A DNA stretch of 64,000 nt from Streptomyces sp. NBC_01451 (lineage in GTDB: Bacteria; Actinomycetota; Actinomycetes; Streptomycetales; Streptomycetaceae): assembly GCF_036227485.1 (NCBI RefSeq), contig NZ_CP109479.1, positions 7,626,001 to 7,690,000 on the forward strand. Reading direction: 5' to 3'. The notes beneath the pieces are model-generated. The model was not told the origin of the DNA, searched no databases, and saw only the letters and a list, made by a program, of their open reading frames with translations. The position numbers and the translations under genes are program-made. Positions within the stretch are counted from its first letter, which is position 1; each line of letters starts with the position of its first letter. Positions 16,973 through 26,079 of the stretch are shown piece after piece.

Positions 16973-18064
16973 ATGAGCGATCAGACGGTGCTGCGGGTGA
17001 AGGGGCGGGTGCTGGTCGGCCCGGAGGAGATCCGGGACGAGCTGTGGGTGGTCGGCGGCCGGATCACGTACGACCGGCCGCCCGGTGCCCGTGACGTCCG
17101 CACGGTGGAGGGCTGGGCGCTGCCCGGCCTGGTCGACGCGCACTGCCATGTGGGCCTGGGGCCGCAGGGTCCGGTGCCCGAGGACACGGCGGAGAAGCAG
17201 GCGCTGACCGACCGGGACGCCGGGACCCTCTTGGTCCGGGACGCGGGCTCACCGTCCGACACCCGCTGGACCGACGCCCGCGAGGACCTCCCGAAGATCA
17301 TCAGGGCGGGCCGGCACATCGCCCGCACCCGCCGCTACATCCGCGGTTTCGCGCACGAGATCGAGCCGGACGACCTGGTGGCGTACGTCGCCAGGGAGGC
17401 CCGGCGCGGCGACGGCTGGGTGAAGCTGGTGGGGGACTGGCTGGACCGTGGCACCGGCGACCTCTCCGCCTGCTGGCCGCGCGAGGCGGTGGAGGCGGCG
17501 ATCACGGAGGCCCACCGGCTGGGCGCGCGCGTCACGGCCCACTGCTTCGCGGAGGACTCCCTGCGGGACCTGGTCGAGGCCGGCATCGACTGCGTCGAGC
17601 ACGCGACGGGCCTGACCGAGGACACGATCCCCCTGTTCGCCGCACGAGGCGTCGCGATCGTCCCGACCCTGGTGAACATCGCGACGTTCCCGAACCTGGC
17701 GGCAGCCGGCGACGCCAAGTTCCCGACCTGGTCGGCCCACATGCGCCGCCTGCACGAACGCCGCTACGACACGGTGCGTTCCGCGTACGACGCCGGGATC
17801 GCGGTGTACGTCGGCACGGACGCGGGGGGCACGTTGCCGCACGGGCTGGTCGCGGCGGAGGTGGCCGAGCTGACCAGGGCCGGCATCCCGGCGGTCGAGG
17901 CGCTGTCGGCGACGACATGGGGTGCGCGGGAGTGGCTCGGGCGGCCCGGCCTCGCGGAGGGGGCGGCGGCGGACCTGGTGGTGTACGAGAGCGATCCGCG
18001 GGCGGACGTACGGGTGTTGGGGGCGCCGTTGCGGGTGGTGCTGAACGGTCGGGTCGTGGGGTGA
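16973..18064 (+). CDS. Amidohydrolase-family metal-dependent hydrolase
   Basis: 363 residues, soluble TIM-barrel hydrolase. Metal ligands are visible: H57-x-H59 in GLVDAHCHVG, the RVTAHCFAED and CVEHATGL histidines, and Asp in YVGTDAGGTLPHG; a conserved Lys occurs in GDGWVKLVGDW. The pattern resembles imidazolonepropionase/prolidase-like amidohydrolases acting on cyclic amides or dipeptides. ATG 16973 is preferred over GTG 16964 because AGGTG precedes it. Co-transcription with the transporter suggests it opens or hydrolyses the imported compound (inference). Confidence 0.88.
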   Translation: MSDQTVLRVKGRVLVGPEEIRDELWVVGGRITYDRPPGARDVRTVEGWALPGLVDAHCHVGLGPQGPVPEDTAEKQALTDRDAGTLLVRDAGSPSDTRWTDAREDLPKIIRAGRHIARTRRYIRGFAHEIEPDDLVAYVAREARRGDGWVKLVGDWLDRGTGDLSACWPREAVEAAITEAHRLGARVTAHCFAEDSLRDLVEAGIDCVEHATGLTEDTIPLFAARGVAIVPTLVNIATFPNLAAAGDAKFPTWSAHMRRLHERRYDTVRSAYDAGIAVYVGTDAGGTLPHGLVAAEVAELTRAGIPAVEALSATTWGAREWLGRPGLAEGAAADLVVYESDPRADVRVLGAPLRVVLNGRVVG

Positions 18065-18220
18065 CCCGGGTGACTGCGGGGAACATCCGTGCCGTGGGAT
18101 TCGAAGATCTGCGCGGAAACCCCACGTAGGAGTGAAGTCCCGTCGGATTGCTGACCGTTGACTCCCTGTACGTAATTCTTACCGGGTCCCAAGCGTGTCT
18201 CTTCCGAGGGGTCCCCAACC

Positions 18221-19123
18221 GTGAACGCCACCAACTTCCGCATGCCCGCACGCCGTCTGGCCACCGTCGCGGCAGCCACGGCCCTGGTGGCCGCCGGTCC
18301 CGCGGCCCTGGCCCACGCCACGGAGGACCAGGGCCGCGCGAGCGCGGTCGTCCTCCGCACCGGGCTGAACGTGTCCCTCCTCAACAAGGGCGTGAACGTC
18401 CCGCTCGCGGTCGCGCTGAACGAGGTGCAGGCTCCGCAGACCGCCCAACAGACGGCCCTGACCGCGACGTTGGACGGTGTGGACGGCGGAAGGCCGTTCA
18501 CCGTGCTCGGTGCGGAGGTCGCCGAGGCCAAGGCGGCGGTGTCGGACGGGAAGGCGGAGGCGTCGACGAGACTCGCACACGCCAAGCTCCACGTGCCCGG
18601 CCTCCCCCTCCTGGCGCTGATCGAGGTGGAGCAGGTCACGTCGAAGGCGACCTGCGTGGCCGGGGAGAAGCCGGTCGCCTCCTCGAACCTCCTGGGTTCG
18701 GTGACGGCGCTCGGAAAGAAGGTGACGCTGACGCCGAGCGGCCCCGTCGAGGTGAAGGTGCCGGGAGTCGGCGAGGTGCGCCTCGACCTGTCGCAGTCGG
18801 AGACGACGACGCGTACGGCGGCTGCGACCGCGCTCGAACTCAAGGTGTCCGTCAACCCGTTGGACCTCAACGTGGCGGAGGTCGAGGGCACGGTGACACT
18901 GGCGAGGTCGACCTGTGAGGCACCGGCCGTACAGGCGGCTCCGCCGGCCCCGACGCCGACGGAACCGGCTCCTGAGGTGAAGCCGCAGGGGGCACCGGCG
19001 GAGGCGGGGCTCGCGGAGACGGGCGGCAGCTCGATGACGCCGTATCTCGCGGGCGGGGCGGTGGCGCTGCTCGCGGCGGGCGCCGGAGCGGTCGCCCTGG
19101 CCCGCCGCCGCACCAGGAACTGA
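18221..19123 (+). CDS. LAETG-anchored surface protein (SCO1860-type)
   Basis: 300 residues. A signal peptide (about 1-32, ending AHA), an extracellular domain of unknown fold with a few Cys residues, a Pro/Glu/Ala-rich spacer (about 235-260), then the sorting signal LAETG near residue 266, a hydrophobic span and an ARRRTRN tail. LAXTG motifs are recognised by class E sortases of Streptomyces, which link proteins to the cell wall. I recall an orthologue among the predicted sortase substrates of S. coelicolor. No sortase gene is nearby. The role is unknown; a hyphal surface function is inferred from the anchoring signal only. Confidence 0.88.
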   Translation: MNATNFRMPARRLATVAAATALVAAGPAALAHATEDQGRASAVVLRTGLNVSLLNKGVNVPLAVALNEVQAPQTAQQTALTATLDGVDGGRPFTVLGAEVAEAKAAVSDGKAEASTRLAHAKLHVPGLPLLALIEVEQVTSKATCVAGEKPVASSNLLGSVTALGKKVTLTPSGPVEVKVPGVGEVRLDLSQSETTTRTAAATALELKVSVNPLDLNVAEVEGTVTLARSTCEAPAVQAAPPAPTPTEPAPEVKPQGAPAEAGLAETGGSSMTPYLAGGAVALLAAGAGAVALARRRTRN

Positions 19124-19129
19124 CGCGCC

Positions 19130-19235
19130 GGACCCGTCCGTTCCTGGGGGCTGCGCCCCCCAGACCCCCGCTTTCGGCCCTGAAGGGGCCTCGACCTCAA
19201 GCGCCGGACGGGCTGACAGTCCAGCCCCTCCGGCG
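19130..19235. repeat. Dispersed palindromic repeat (same family as inside cobB), intergenic copy with terminator
   Basis: Two hairpins: CTGGGGG/CCCCCCAG around 19144-19163 and CGCCGGA-C-GGGCTG pairing with CAGCCC-C-TCCGGCG at 19202-19235. On the reverse strand the segment reads TCAGCCCGTCCGGCGCTTGA... and then GGGGGTCTGGGGGGCGCAGC..., matching the element at 27450-27537 at nearly every position. It lies between the LAETG protein and the convergent cobC-like gene and probably terminates both. Confidence 0.85.
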
Positions 19236-19276
19236 TTTCGAGGAGCGGAGGTTCGGGGCCAGCGCCCCGAGGGAAC

Positions 19277-20350
19277 TCACCGTCCCGCCAGCGTCACCGC
19301 CCGGTCGAACGCCTGAAGGAACCCGTTCACCGTCACCCGGTCCCGTACGGCGACCCGCAACCACTCCTCCCCGAGCCCGGGAAACGTGTCGCCCCGCCGC
19401 ACCGCGTACCCCAGCCCGCGCAGATGCCCCCGCACCGCAACGGCCCGAGGCGCCCGCACCAGCACGAACGGCCCCTCAGCCGGCGTCACCACCTCCACTC
19501 CGTCGGACCCGAACTCGGCCAGCCCGGCGACAAGATGAGCCCGGTCGGCGGCGATACGCCGGGCCGCCTCCTCCGCCTCCGCCAGGCCCCGCCCGGACAC
19601 GCACACCTCCGCCGCGGCCAGCGCCGGCGTGGACACCGGCCACAACGGCTGCGCCCGCTCCAGCTCCACGATCGTCTCCGGCGCCGCCAGCACGTACCCG
19701 ATCCGCAGTCCGGCCAGCCCCCACGTCTTCGTCAGGCTCCGCAGCACCACGAGGCCGGGCACGTCCGTACGCCCGGCGAGCGCCTCCCGCTCACCCGGCA
19801 CCGCGTCCATGAACGCCTCGTCGACCACCAACGTCCGCCCAGGACGGGCAAGTCGGGCGACGGCAGCCGCCGGGTGCAGGATCGACGTCGGGTTCGTCGG
19901 GTTGCCGACCACCACCAGGTCGGCGTCGTCGGGCACGAGCGAAGCGTCCAGCCGGAAGTTGTCCGCCGCCCGCAGCAGCACCCGGTCCACCCGGTGCCCG
20001 GCATCCCGCAGTGCCGCCTCCGGCTCCGTGAACTGCGGGTGCACGACCACCGGTCGGCGTACCTTCAGGGCGCGCGCCAGCAGCACGAAGGCCTCCGCGG
20101 CCCCGGCGGTGAGCAGCACCCGCTCCACCGGTACCCCGTGCCGGGCCGCCACCGCCGCCCGTGCGGCCCGCCCGTCGGGATACGTGGCGAGACCACCGAG
20201 CGACCCGGCGATGTGCTCGCGCAGCCAGGCCGGGGGTGTGCCGGCTCTGACGTTCACGGCGAGGTCGACCAGCCTGGCGCCGTCGTCGCGCACCTCGGCG
20301 TCCCCGTGGTGCCGGAGGTCGTGCCCGTCGGTGTCTCTGTCAGTGCGCAT
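19277..20350 (-). CDS. cobC: Histidinol-phosphate aminotransferase-like protein of the cobalamin locus (CobC/Rv2231c type)
   Basis: 357 residues, fold-type I PLP enzyme. LLTAGAAEAFVLLARAL near the N-terminus, VGNPTNPTSILHP, TLVVDEAFMDAVPG and the Schiff-base Lys in LRSLTKTWGLAGLRIGY are all present. CobC-type proteins make (R)-1-amino-2-propanol phosphate from threonine phosphate or act with CobD in attaching it to adenosylcobyric acid. ATG 20350 is chosen because it overlaps the cbiX stop by 11 bases; an ATG 11 codons upstream is possible. It is the last gene of the minus-strand B12 locus. Confidence 0.85.
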   Translation of the reverse strand: MRTDRDTDGHDLRHHGDAEVRDDGARLVDLAVNVRAGTPPAWLREHIAGSLGGLATYPDGRAARAAVAARHGVPVERVLLTAGAAEAFVLLARALKVRRPVVVHPQFTEPEAALRDAGHRVDRVLLRAADNFRLDASLVPDDADLVVVGNPTNPTSILHPAAAVARLARPGRTLVVDEAFMDAVPGEREALAGRTDVPGLVVLRSLTKTWGLAGLRIGYVLAAPETIVELERAQPLWPVSTPALAAAEVCVSGRGLAEAEEAARRIAADRAHLVAGLAEFGSDGVEVVTPAEGPFVLVRAPRAVAVRGHLRGLGYAVRRGDTFPGLGEEWLRVAVRDRVTVNGFLQAFDRAVTLAGR

Positions 20351-21278
20351 GGGAGTGCGAGTGCCCGTGGGAGTGGTGTCCATGATGGTGACCATCGTGG
20401 TCGCTGTCGTCGTCCGGATGGAAGTGCGGCTGCTGGGGCATTCCGACCTTGTCCTCGAAGCCGGGCAGCGCGATCCGGTACACGCACGAGTCGCAGTTCA
20501 TCCGCAGATCCCCCCGCACGGCCTCCCGGTACCGCTCCATCACCAGGTCGAGCAGTTCCGGCTCCGGACCGATGACGTCGGCGGACCGCACCTCGACCCC
20601 GGGGTGCGCGGCGGCCCAGCCCTCCGTCTGCTGCCGGACCCGGTCCGGCAGAATCCCGGTGAAGAGGAAGTAGGGCAGGACGACGATCCGCCGCGCACCC
20701 AGCTTCACGCACCGGTCGAGCCCCGACGGCACGTCCGGCGCCGCCAGCGACACGAACGCCGTCTCCACACCGGCGTACCCGCGCCCCTCCCACAGCAGCC
20801 GCGCCGCCTTGAGCACCTCGGCGTTGGCGTCCGGGTCGGTGGAGCCGCGCCCGACCAGCAGCACGGTCACGTCGGCCCGGTCGGCGGGCGTACGCGCCCC
20901 ACCGCCCAGCGCCTCGTCCAGCCGCCGTTCCAGCACCGCCAGCAGCGCCGGGTGCGGGCCCAGCGGACGCCCGTACGTGTAGGAGATCCCCGGGTGCCGC
21001 TCCTTCTCCCGGGCCAGCGCCGCCGGGATGTCCCCCTTGGCGTGTCCGGCGGACACCAGCATCAGCGGAACGGCGGCGAACCTGCGTACCCCCCGCTCCA
21101 CCAGCTCGGTCACGGCGTCGCCCAGCGGCGGCGGCGACAGCTCGATGAAGCCGCCCGCGACGGGCAGTTCGGGGTTGCGGCGTCCCAACTCCCGTACGAA
21201 GTCACGGAACGCCTCGGCCCCGGCCTCGTCCCGGGTGCCGTGGCCGGCGATGAGCAGGGCGGGCGGAGGGGTGGTCAC
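20340..21278 (-). CDS. cbiX: Sirohydrochlorin chelatase with His-rich tail
   Basis: 312 residues with two tandem chelatase-like halves (H13 in LLIAGHGTRDEAG; second half begins TVLLVGRGSTDPDANAE), as in long CbiX proteins that insert cobalt, or iron, into sirohydrochlorin. The C-terminal 30 residues hold about 14 histidines in His-His-Gly and His-Ser-His clusters, a metal store typical of cobalt chelatases. MNCDSCVYR before the tail offers a Cys-x-x-Cys pair, a possible extra metal or Fe-S site. GTG start 21278, 82 bases after the CbiG-CobJ stop. Confidence 0.9.
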   Translation of the reverse strand: MTTPPPALLIAGHGTRDEAGAEAFRDFVRELGRRNPELPVAGGFIELSPPPLGDAVTELVERGVRRFAAVPLMLVSAGHAKGDIPAALAREKERHPGISYTYGRPLGPHPALLAVLERRLDEALGGGARTPADRADVTVLLVGRGSTDPDANAEVLKAARLLWEGRGYAGVETAFVSLAAPDVPSGLDRCVKLGARRIVVLPYFLFTGILPDRVRQQTEGWAAAHPGVEVRSADVIGPEPELLDLVMERYREAVRGDLRMNCDSCVYRIALPGFEDKVGMPQQPHFHPDDDSDHDGHHHGHHSHGHSHSHAH

Positions 21279-21360
21279 GATGTCTCCTCGGACGGTGAAG
21301 TGGGATGAAGGGGAAGGGTGTTGAGCGGGCAGCCGGGCGGCGACGCCTGACCGGTGGTGT

Positions 21361-23121
21361 TCATCGGGCCGCCTCCTGCCAGCGGTATCCGCGAGGCGTG
21401 ACCATCCGGCCCGCGATGTTCCGGGTCGCGGTGTTGCCGACGGTCACGACCGTCATCATGTCGACCGTCGCCGGGTCGAGGCCGGCCAGGGTCGTGACAC
21501 GGCTGGACTCGTCGGGCCGCGACGCGTTCCGTACGACACCGACGGGCGTCGTCGGCTCCCGGTGCGCGCCGAGGACGGCGAGCGCCTTGGGAAGCTGCCA
21601 GTCACGGCCCCGGCTGCGCGGGTTGTAGAACGTGACGACGATGTCCGCCTCGGCCGCCGCCAGCACCCGCCGCTCGATGACGTGCCACGGTGTGTGCAGG
21701 TCGGAGAGGCTGATGGAGACATGGTCGTGGCCGAGCGGGGCGCCGAGAATCGCGCCGGCGGCGAGGGCGGCCGTGACACCCGGTACCCCGACCACGTCGA
21801 TGTCGTCGGACGCCTCGGCGAGCGCGGGCGACGCCATCGCGTACACGCCCGCGTCCCCGCTGCCGATCAGCGCGACCGCCTGCCCCTTCCGGGCCTCGGC
21901 CACCGCCGTCCGGGCCCGCTCCTCCTCGGCCCCGAGCCCGGACTCCAGGATCCGGGTACCGGGCCGCAGCAGATCACGGATCTGGTCGACGTACTGATCG
22001 AGCCCGACCAGCACGGACGCCCGCCGCAGCTCCGCCTCGGCACGCGGGGTCAGCAGATCCCGCGCGCCGGGCCCGAGCCCCACGACCGCGAGCCGCCCAC
22101 GCCCCGGCCGCCGTACGACGGCACAGGTCGCCATGGCCGGCGCCCCGTCCGCCCGCTCCGACTTCCGCTTGGGCACGAGGAGTTCACCCCCGCCGACCAG
22201 CGCGGCAGCCTCCGCCACGGACGGCGTACCCACGGCGGCGAGCGGCGCGGCGGAGGGATTCGGCACGTCGACCCCGGCCAACTCGTCGGCGGAGTACGTC
22301 ACCACGGGCACCCCGAGCCGTTCGGCGGCTCCGACGATCCCCGGCTCGCCGGCCTTCGCGTCGACGGTGGCCAGCGCGGCGACCGAGGCCACGGAGAGCC
22401 CCGCGTCCGCCAACGCCCCCTCGACCAGCCCGAGCACCTCGTCGACCGGAGCGCCCTTGGAGGCGCCGACCCCGACGACGAGGGACGGCGGACGCAACAC
22501 GACCGCACCCGCACCGGCACCGTCGATCAGCCGGTCGGTCACCCGGATACGGACCGTCGGCCCGGCACCGGGCACCGCACTCCCGACACCGGACGGGAGT
22601 TCACCGGACGGCAGCACATCGGAACGCAGCACATTGGACGGCAGCGCGGGCAGCGGCCAGCCCGACTCCAGCTCCAGCGCGACGGTTTCACCGTCGAGCA
22701 TGGCTCGCGAGACTCCCGCGACATCGCCCTCCACGGGCAGTCCGAGGGTGTCGAGCCCCGGCACCCCCACCGCGTCCGTCGCGGTGGTCACCACGGGCTC
22801 CGCGCCCAGCAACCGCCCGACCGCACGGGCCAGTTCATTGGCCCCGCCACCGTGCCCGCCGACCAGCGACACGGCGAACCGTCCGCCCTCGTCGACGCAC
22901 ACCACACCGGGATCCGACGCCTTGTCGGACAGCAGCGGGGCGACCAGCCGTACGACGGCCCCCGTGGCCAGGAAGCACACGAGCTGCGCGCACTCCCCGA
23001 ACGCGCGCCGGACGGCGTCGGCGACCGGCCCCTCGTACACACGCGTACGGTCGGGCCAGGCGGCGGCGAGGCGATCACGCGCCGCCGCGCCCGCCGCCGT
23101 CGCGGAAATCAGGCCGATCAC
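21361..23121 (-). CDS. cobJ: CbiG-CobJ fusion: cobalt-precorrin-5A hydrolase-like domain plus precorrin-3B C17-methyltransferase
   Basis: 586 residues. The N-terminal half (about 1-325) is CbiG-like: FLATGAVVRLVAPLLSDKAS and LVGGHGGGANELARAVG in the N domain, VVGVGASKGAPVDEVL at the C-domain start. The C-terminal half (about 340-586) is a tetrapyrrole methylase: VVGLGPGARDLLTPRAEAEL, GSGDAGVYAMA for SAM binding, and the CobJ/CbiH motif DLHTPWHVIERRV with NPRSRGRDWQL. It combines C17 methylation/ring contraction with acetaldehyde release. Its start overlaps the cobL stop (GTGA). Confidence 0.93.
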   Translation of the reverse strand: MIGLISATAAGAAARDRLAAAWPDRTRVYEGPVADAVRRAFGECAQLVCFLATGAVVRLVAPLLSDKASDPGVVCVDEGGRFAVSLVGGHGGGANELARAVGRLLGAEPVVTTATDAVGVPGLDTLGLPVEGDVAGVSRAMLDGETVALELESGWPLPALPSNVLRSDVLPSGELPSGVGSAVPGAGPTVRIRVTDRLIDGAGAGAVVLRPPSLVVGVGASKGAPVDEVLGLVEGALADAGLSVASVAALATVDAKAGEPGIVGAAERLGVPVVTYSADELAGVDVPNPSAAPLAAVGTPSVAEAAALVGGGELLVPKRKSERADGAPAMATCAVVRRPGRGRLAVVGLGPGARDLLTPRAEAELRRASVLVGLDQYVDQIRDLLRPGTRILESGLGAEEERARTAVAEARKGQAVALIGSGDAGVYAMASPALAEASDDIDVVGVPGVTAALAAGAILGAPLGHDHVSISLSDLHTPWHVIERRVLAAAEADIVVTFYNPRSRGRDWQLPKALAVLGAHREPTTPVGVVRNASRPDESSRVTTLAGLDPATVDMMTVVTVGNTATRNIAGRMVTPRGYRWQEAAR

Positions 23122-24404
23122 AGAGCAACTCCTTCACTACGTGCCGAGGGACGGGTGCCCCACAGCAGAAACACGGGATTGGTCGCCGCGAGGCGGGTCA
23201 CCTCACCCGGCAGCGGTGCGAGCCGGGACGACTGCAACAGGACGCCGTCGCAGTCGAGTCCGGCGCCGACGAGCGCCGCACGCACGGCCGGTACCCGGTC
23301 GAGGGCGGCCATCGCGACCACCACCGTCCGCCGGGCCCGCCCCGCACAGGCTGCGACGATCGTCGGCAGTTCGCGCCCGCCCCCGCCGATGAACACGGCG
23401 TCGGGTTCGTCGAGTTCGAGTCCGGGTGCGGACAGCGCGGGCAGGTCATCAGGTGCGCTCCCCTCCACCACCCGCACGTCGACGCCGTGCGCTGCGGCGT
23501 TCGCCCGCACCCGATCCGCCCCGTCCGGCGTCTTCTCGACGGCGACCACGGCCGCCCCGAGCCGCGCGCACTCCACGGCCACGGAACCGGAGCCCGCGCC
23601 GATGTCCCAGACCAGGTCACCCAGGCGCGGTCCGAGCCGGGCCAGCGCCAGGGCCCGTACCTCGAACTTGGTGATCATCGAGTCGCGGTGGGTGAACTCC
23701 CGCTCGTCCAGGGCCCATCGGGCGGGCCCGGTGGCAGCGGCAGCCCCGGCGACCGTGACAGGGACGGACGCGACGGCCCGTGCCTCGTCCAGGCACAGCA
23801 CCACACTCACCGCGTCGCCCCAGTCCCGTGCCGCCGCCTCGGCAGGAGTGACCCGCTCGACGCGTTCGAGGTCCGGATCGCCCAGCGCCGAGGCGACCAC
23901 CAGGACGCGCGCCCCCGGACCTCCGACCAGCGCCGCGCCCAGTTCGGCGGGCCCGGCGCCCGGCCCGGTCAGCACCGCCACCTTGGGCCGCGCCCGGCAC
24001 ACGTTGACCGCCGTCCGCAGAGCCCGCCCGTGCGCGCTGACCACGACCGCGTCGTCCCAGGTCAGCCCGGTCCGGGCGAACGCGGCGGCGACGGAGGACA
24101 CCCCCGGCCTGACATCGAGCCGCCCGGCCCCGAACCGCTCGGCCAGCGCCCGCACGATCCCGAAGAACCCCGGATCACCGGAGGCGAGCACGACGACGGG
24201 CCGTTCCTTCCCGACGTACTCCTCGACGGTGTCGAGCGCGGGAGCCAGTGCCCCGAGGACAATCCGGTCGGCCCCCTCCGGCACAGCCTCCGACACCGCG
24301 GCCAGGTGCCGCCGGGCGCCCACGACCAGCGCGGCCCCGGCGACGGCGGCCGTGGCGTCCGGCGGAAGCGGCGCCCCCGTCCCCGTACCGATGACGGTGA
24401 TCAC
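23118..24404 (-). CDS. cobL: Precorrin-6Y C5,15-methyltransferase (decarboxylating)
   Basis: 428 residues with two fused enzymes: a CbiE-type tetrapyrrole methylase (about 1-200; ITVIGTGTGAPLPPDA, VVVLASGDPGFFGIVRAL) and a CbiT-type Rossmann methyltransferase (about 225-400; DLVWDIGAGSGSVAVECARL as SAM motif I, DAVFIGGGGRELPTIV). It methylates C5 and C15 and decarboxylates the acetate side chain of ring C. GTG 24404 overlaps the cobM stop (GTGA) with GAGGGGCGAG upstream, hence translational coupling. The open frame extends far upstream in the same phase, but that part is non-coding relative to cobM. Confidence 0.95.
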   Translation of the reverse strand: MITVIGTGTGAPLPPDATAAVAGAALVVGARRHLAAVSEAVPEGADRIVLGALAPALDTVEEYVGKERPVVVLASGDPGFFGIVRALAERFGAGRLDVRPGVSSVAAAFARTGLTWDDAVVVSAHGRALRTAVNVCRARPKVAVLTGPGAGPAELGAALVGGPGARVLVVASALGDPDLERVERVTPAEAAARDWGDAVSVVLCLDEARAVASVPVTVAGAAAATGPARWALDEREFTHRDSMITKFEVRALALARLGPRLGDLVWDIGAGSGSVAVECARLGAAVVAVEKTPDGADRVRANAAAHGVDVRVVEGSAPDDLPALSAPGLELDEPDAVFIGGGGRELPTIVAACAGRARRTVVVAMAALDRVPAVRAALVGAGLDCDGVLLQSSRLAPLPGEVTRLAATNPVFLLWGTRPSARSEGVAL

Positions 24405-25240
24405 GTACTCGCCCCTCGCTCGCGCAGCGCCCGCCGGGCCGCCGGGTCGGCCTTGCGGAAGCCGTGGAAGTGCCCGGGGTGGTAGAGGTGCGAGCGGGTG
24501 CCGCTGGCGTCGAGGGCCGGGCCGATCAGGAACAGGGTGTGCTTCCACAGCTTGTGCTCCTTGACCGTCTCCTCCAGCGTCTCGATCGTGCACCGCACGA
24601 CCAGTTCCTCGGGCCAGGTCGCCTGATAGGCGATGACGACCGCCGTGGACGTCGGATAACCGCCCTCCAGCAGCTCCCGGACGAGCTGCCCGCTGCGGGC
24701 GGCGGACAGGAAGATCGCCATGGTGGTCCCGTGCCGCGCGAACTCGCGCACCTCTTCCCCCGGCGGCATCGGCGTCTTGCCGCCGCCCAGCCGGGTGAGG
24801 ATCACGGACTGCGCGACCTCGGGAATGGTCAGCTCGCGCTGGGCGAGGGCGGCGACCGCGGAGAAGGAGGAGACGCCGGGCACGATCTCGGTCTCGATCC
24901 CGATCTCGGCACACCGGTCGACCTGCTCCTGGGTGCCGCCCCAGAGCGCGGGATCGCCGGAGTGGATCCGGGCCACGCGCAGGCCCTCGCGCACGGCACG
25001 CTCGTACACGGCGACGACGTCCTCCAGCGACATGGTCGCCGAGTCGAGGATCTCCGCCCCCTCGCGCGCATGTTCGAGGACAGCCTCCTGTACGAGGCTG
25101 GCCGCCCAGATCACCACATCGGCGTCGGCGATGGCGCGGGCGGCGCGGAAGGTCAGCAGATCGGCGGCGCCGGGGCCGGCACCGACGAACGTCACCTTGC
25201 CGGTGGGAGCGTCGGTCGAAACGTCGGCCGTGGGAGCCAT
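24401..25240 (-). CDS. cobM: Precorrin-4 C11-methyltransferase
   Basis: 279 residues, tetrapyrrole methylase. The N-terminus KVTFVGAGPGAADLLTFRAA, the ARIHSGDPALWGGTQEQ loop binding SAM, and VPGVSSFSAVAALAQRELTI with ILTRLGGGKTPMPPGE are the CobM/CbiF signatures. ATG at 25240 follows AGAGGATC. First gene of the second group of minus-strand B12 genes. About 850 bp upstream on the same strand lies the cobI stop, with the oppositely oriented ZIP gene filling the gap. It may depend on read-through from the riboswitch-led transcript or on a promoter in the 98-bp divergent gap. Confidence 0.95.
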   Translation of the reverse strand: MAPTADVSTDAPTGKVTFVGAGPGAADLLTFRAARAIADADVVIWAASLVQEAVLEHAREGAEILDSATMSLEDVVAVYERAVREGLRVARIHSGDPALWGGTQEQVDRCAEIGIETEIVPGVSSFSAVAALAQRELTIPEVAQSVILTRLGGGKTPMPPGEEVREFARHGTTMAIFLSAARSGQLVRELLEGGYPTSTAVVIAYQATWPEELVVRCTIETLEETVKEHKLWKHTLFLIGPALDASGTRSHLYHPGHFHGFRKADPAARRALRERGAST

Positions 25241-25338
25241 GGGGCGAGATCCTCTCGTACGGAATGTCGAAAATGTCAGTGGGTGTGCGGGTGGGTCTGG
25301 AGGTGCGCTGAGGCGGGTTGATCGGATAGCAAGGGCAC

Positions 25339-26079
25339 ATGGCGGTCTTCGTCGCGCTCGGCGCGTTCCTGATGACGCTGGCCGGCGGCTGGACGGCACT
25401 GCGTGTGACCGACCGCCGCCATCTCGTCCTTGGCCTGGCCGGCGGCCTGATGCTGGGCGTGGTCGGCCTCGACCTGCTGCCGGAGGCGCTGCACGCGGCG
25501 GGCCGGGAGGTGTTCGGCGTACCGGCCGCGCTGCTGCTGTTCGTCGCCGGTTTCCTGCTGGCCCATCTGGTGGAACGTCTGCTCGCGGTACGGCAGGCCT
25601 CGCACGGCGCCGCCGCGGGGACCGGCGAGCACGGCGGCCGGACGCCCCAGGTGGGCCTGACGGCCGCCGCGGCCATGGTCGGCCACAGCGCGATGGACGG
25701 CGTCGCGATCGGCGCCGCCTTCCAGGTGGGCGGCGGGATGGGCCTCGCGGTCGCGCTCGCGGTGATCGCCCACGACTTCGCCGACGGCTTCAACACGTAC
25801 ACGATCACCAGCCTGTACGGAAACGCCCGCCGCAAGGCCGTGGCCATGCTGTTCGCCGACGCGGCGGCACCGGTCGCGGGCGCGGCCTCGACCCTCTTCT
25901 TCACCATCCCCGAACAGCTGCTCGGCGGCTATCTCGGCCTCTTCGGCGGCGTACTGCTCTACCTCGCCGCCGCCGAGATCCTCCCCGAGGCCCACCACGA
26001 CCACCCCGCCCACTCGACGGTGCTGTGCACGATCGCGGGCGCGGCGTTCATCTGGCTGGTGGTGGGCCTGTCGGGCTGA
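25339..26079 (+). CDS. ZIP-family metal transporter embedded in the cobalamin locus
   Basis: 246 residues, about eight hydrophobic spans. The ZIP metal-site motifs are HSAMDG (116-121) and HDFADGF (145-151), with GEHGG/Gly-rich loop near 95-105 between spans 3 and 4. ZIP proteins import Zn(II), Fe(II), Mn(II) or Co(II) toward the cytosol. It is the only plus-strand gene between 19.3 and 37.4 kb; its stop is eight bases from the cobI stop and its start is divergent from cobM. This setting suggests cobalt supply to CbiX/CobN, but zinc transport cannot be excluded. Confidence 0.88.
   Translation: MAVFVALGAFLMTLAGGWTALRVTDRRHLVLGLAGGLMLGVVGLDLLPEALHAAGREVFGVPAALLLFVAGFLLAHLVERLLAVRQASHGAAAGTGEHGGRTPQVGLTAAAAMVGHSAMDGVAIGAAFQVGGGMGLAVALAVIAHDFADGFNTYTITSLYGNARRKAVAMLFADAAAPVAGAASTLFFTIPEQLLGGYLGLFGGVLLYLAAAEILPEAHHDHPAHSTVLCTIAGAAFIWLVVGLSG

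Noticed and set aside
21562..24564. A 1000-codon open frame on the plus strand opposite cobJ and cobL
   Set aside because: It is antisense to well-supported enzymes, is Arg/Pro/Gly-rich without motifs, and follows from the high GC of the third codon positions.
25241..25338. Second cobalamin riboswitch before cobM
   Set aside because: A CAGTGGG string resembles the B12 box on the reverse strand but lacks the last base and all flanking core elements.
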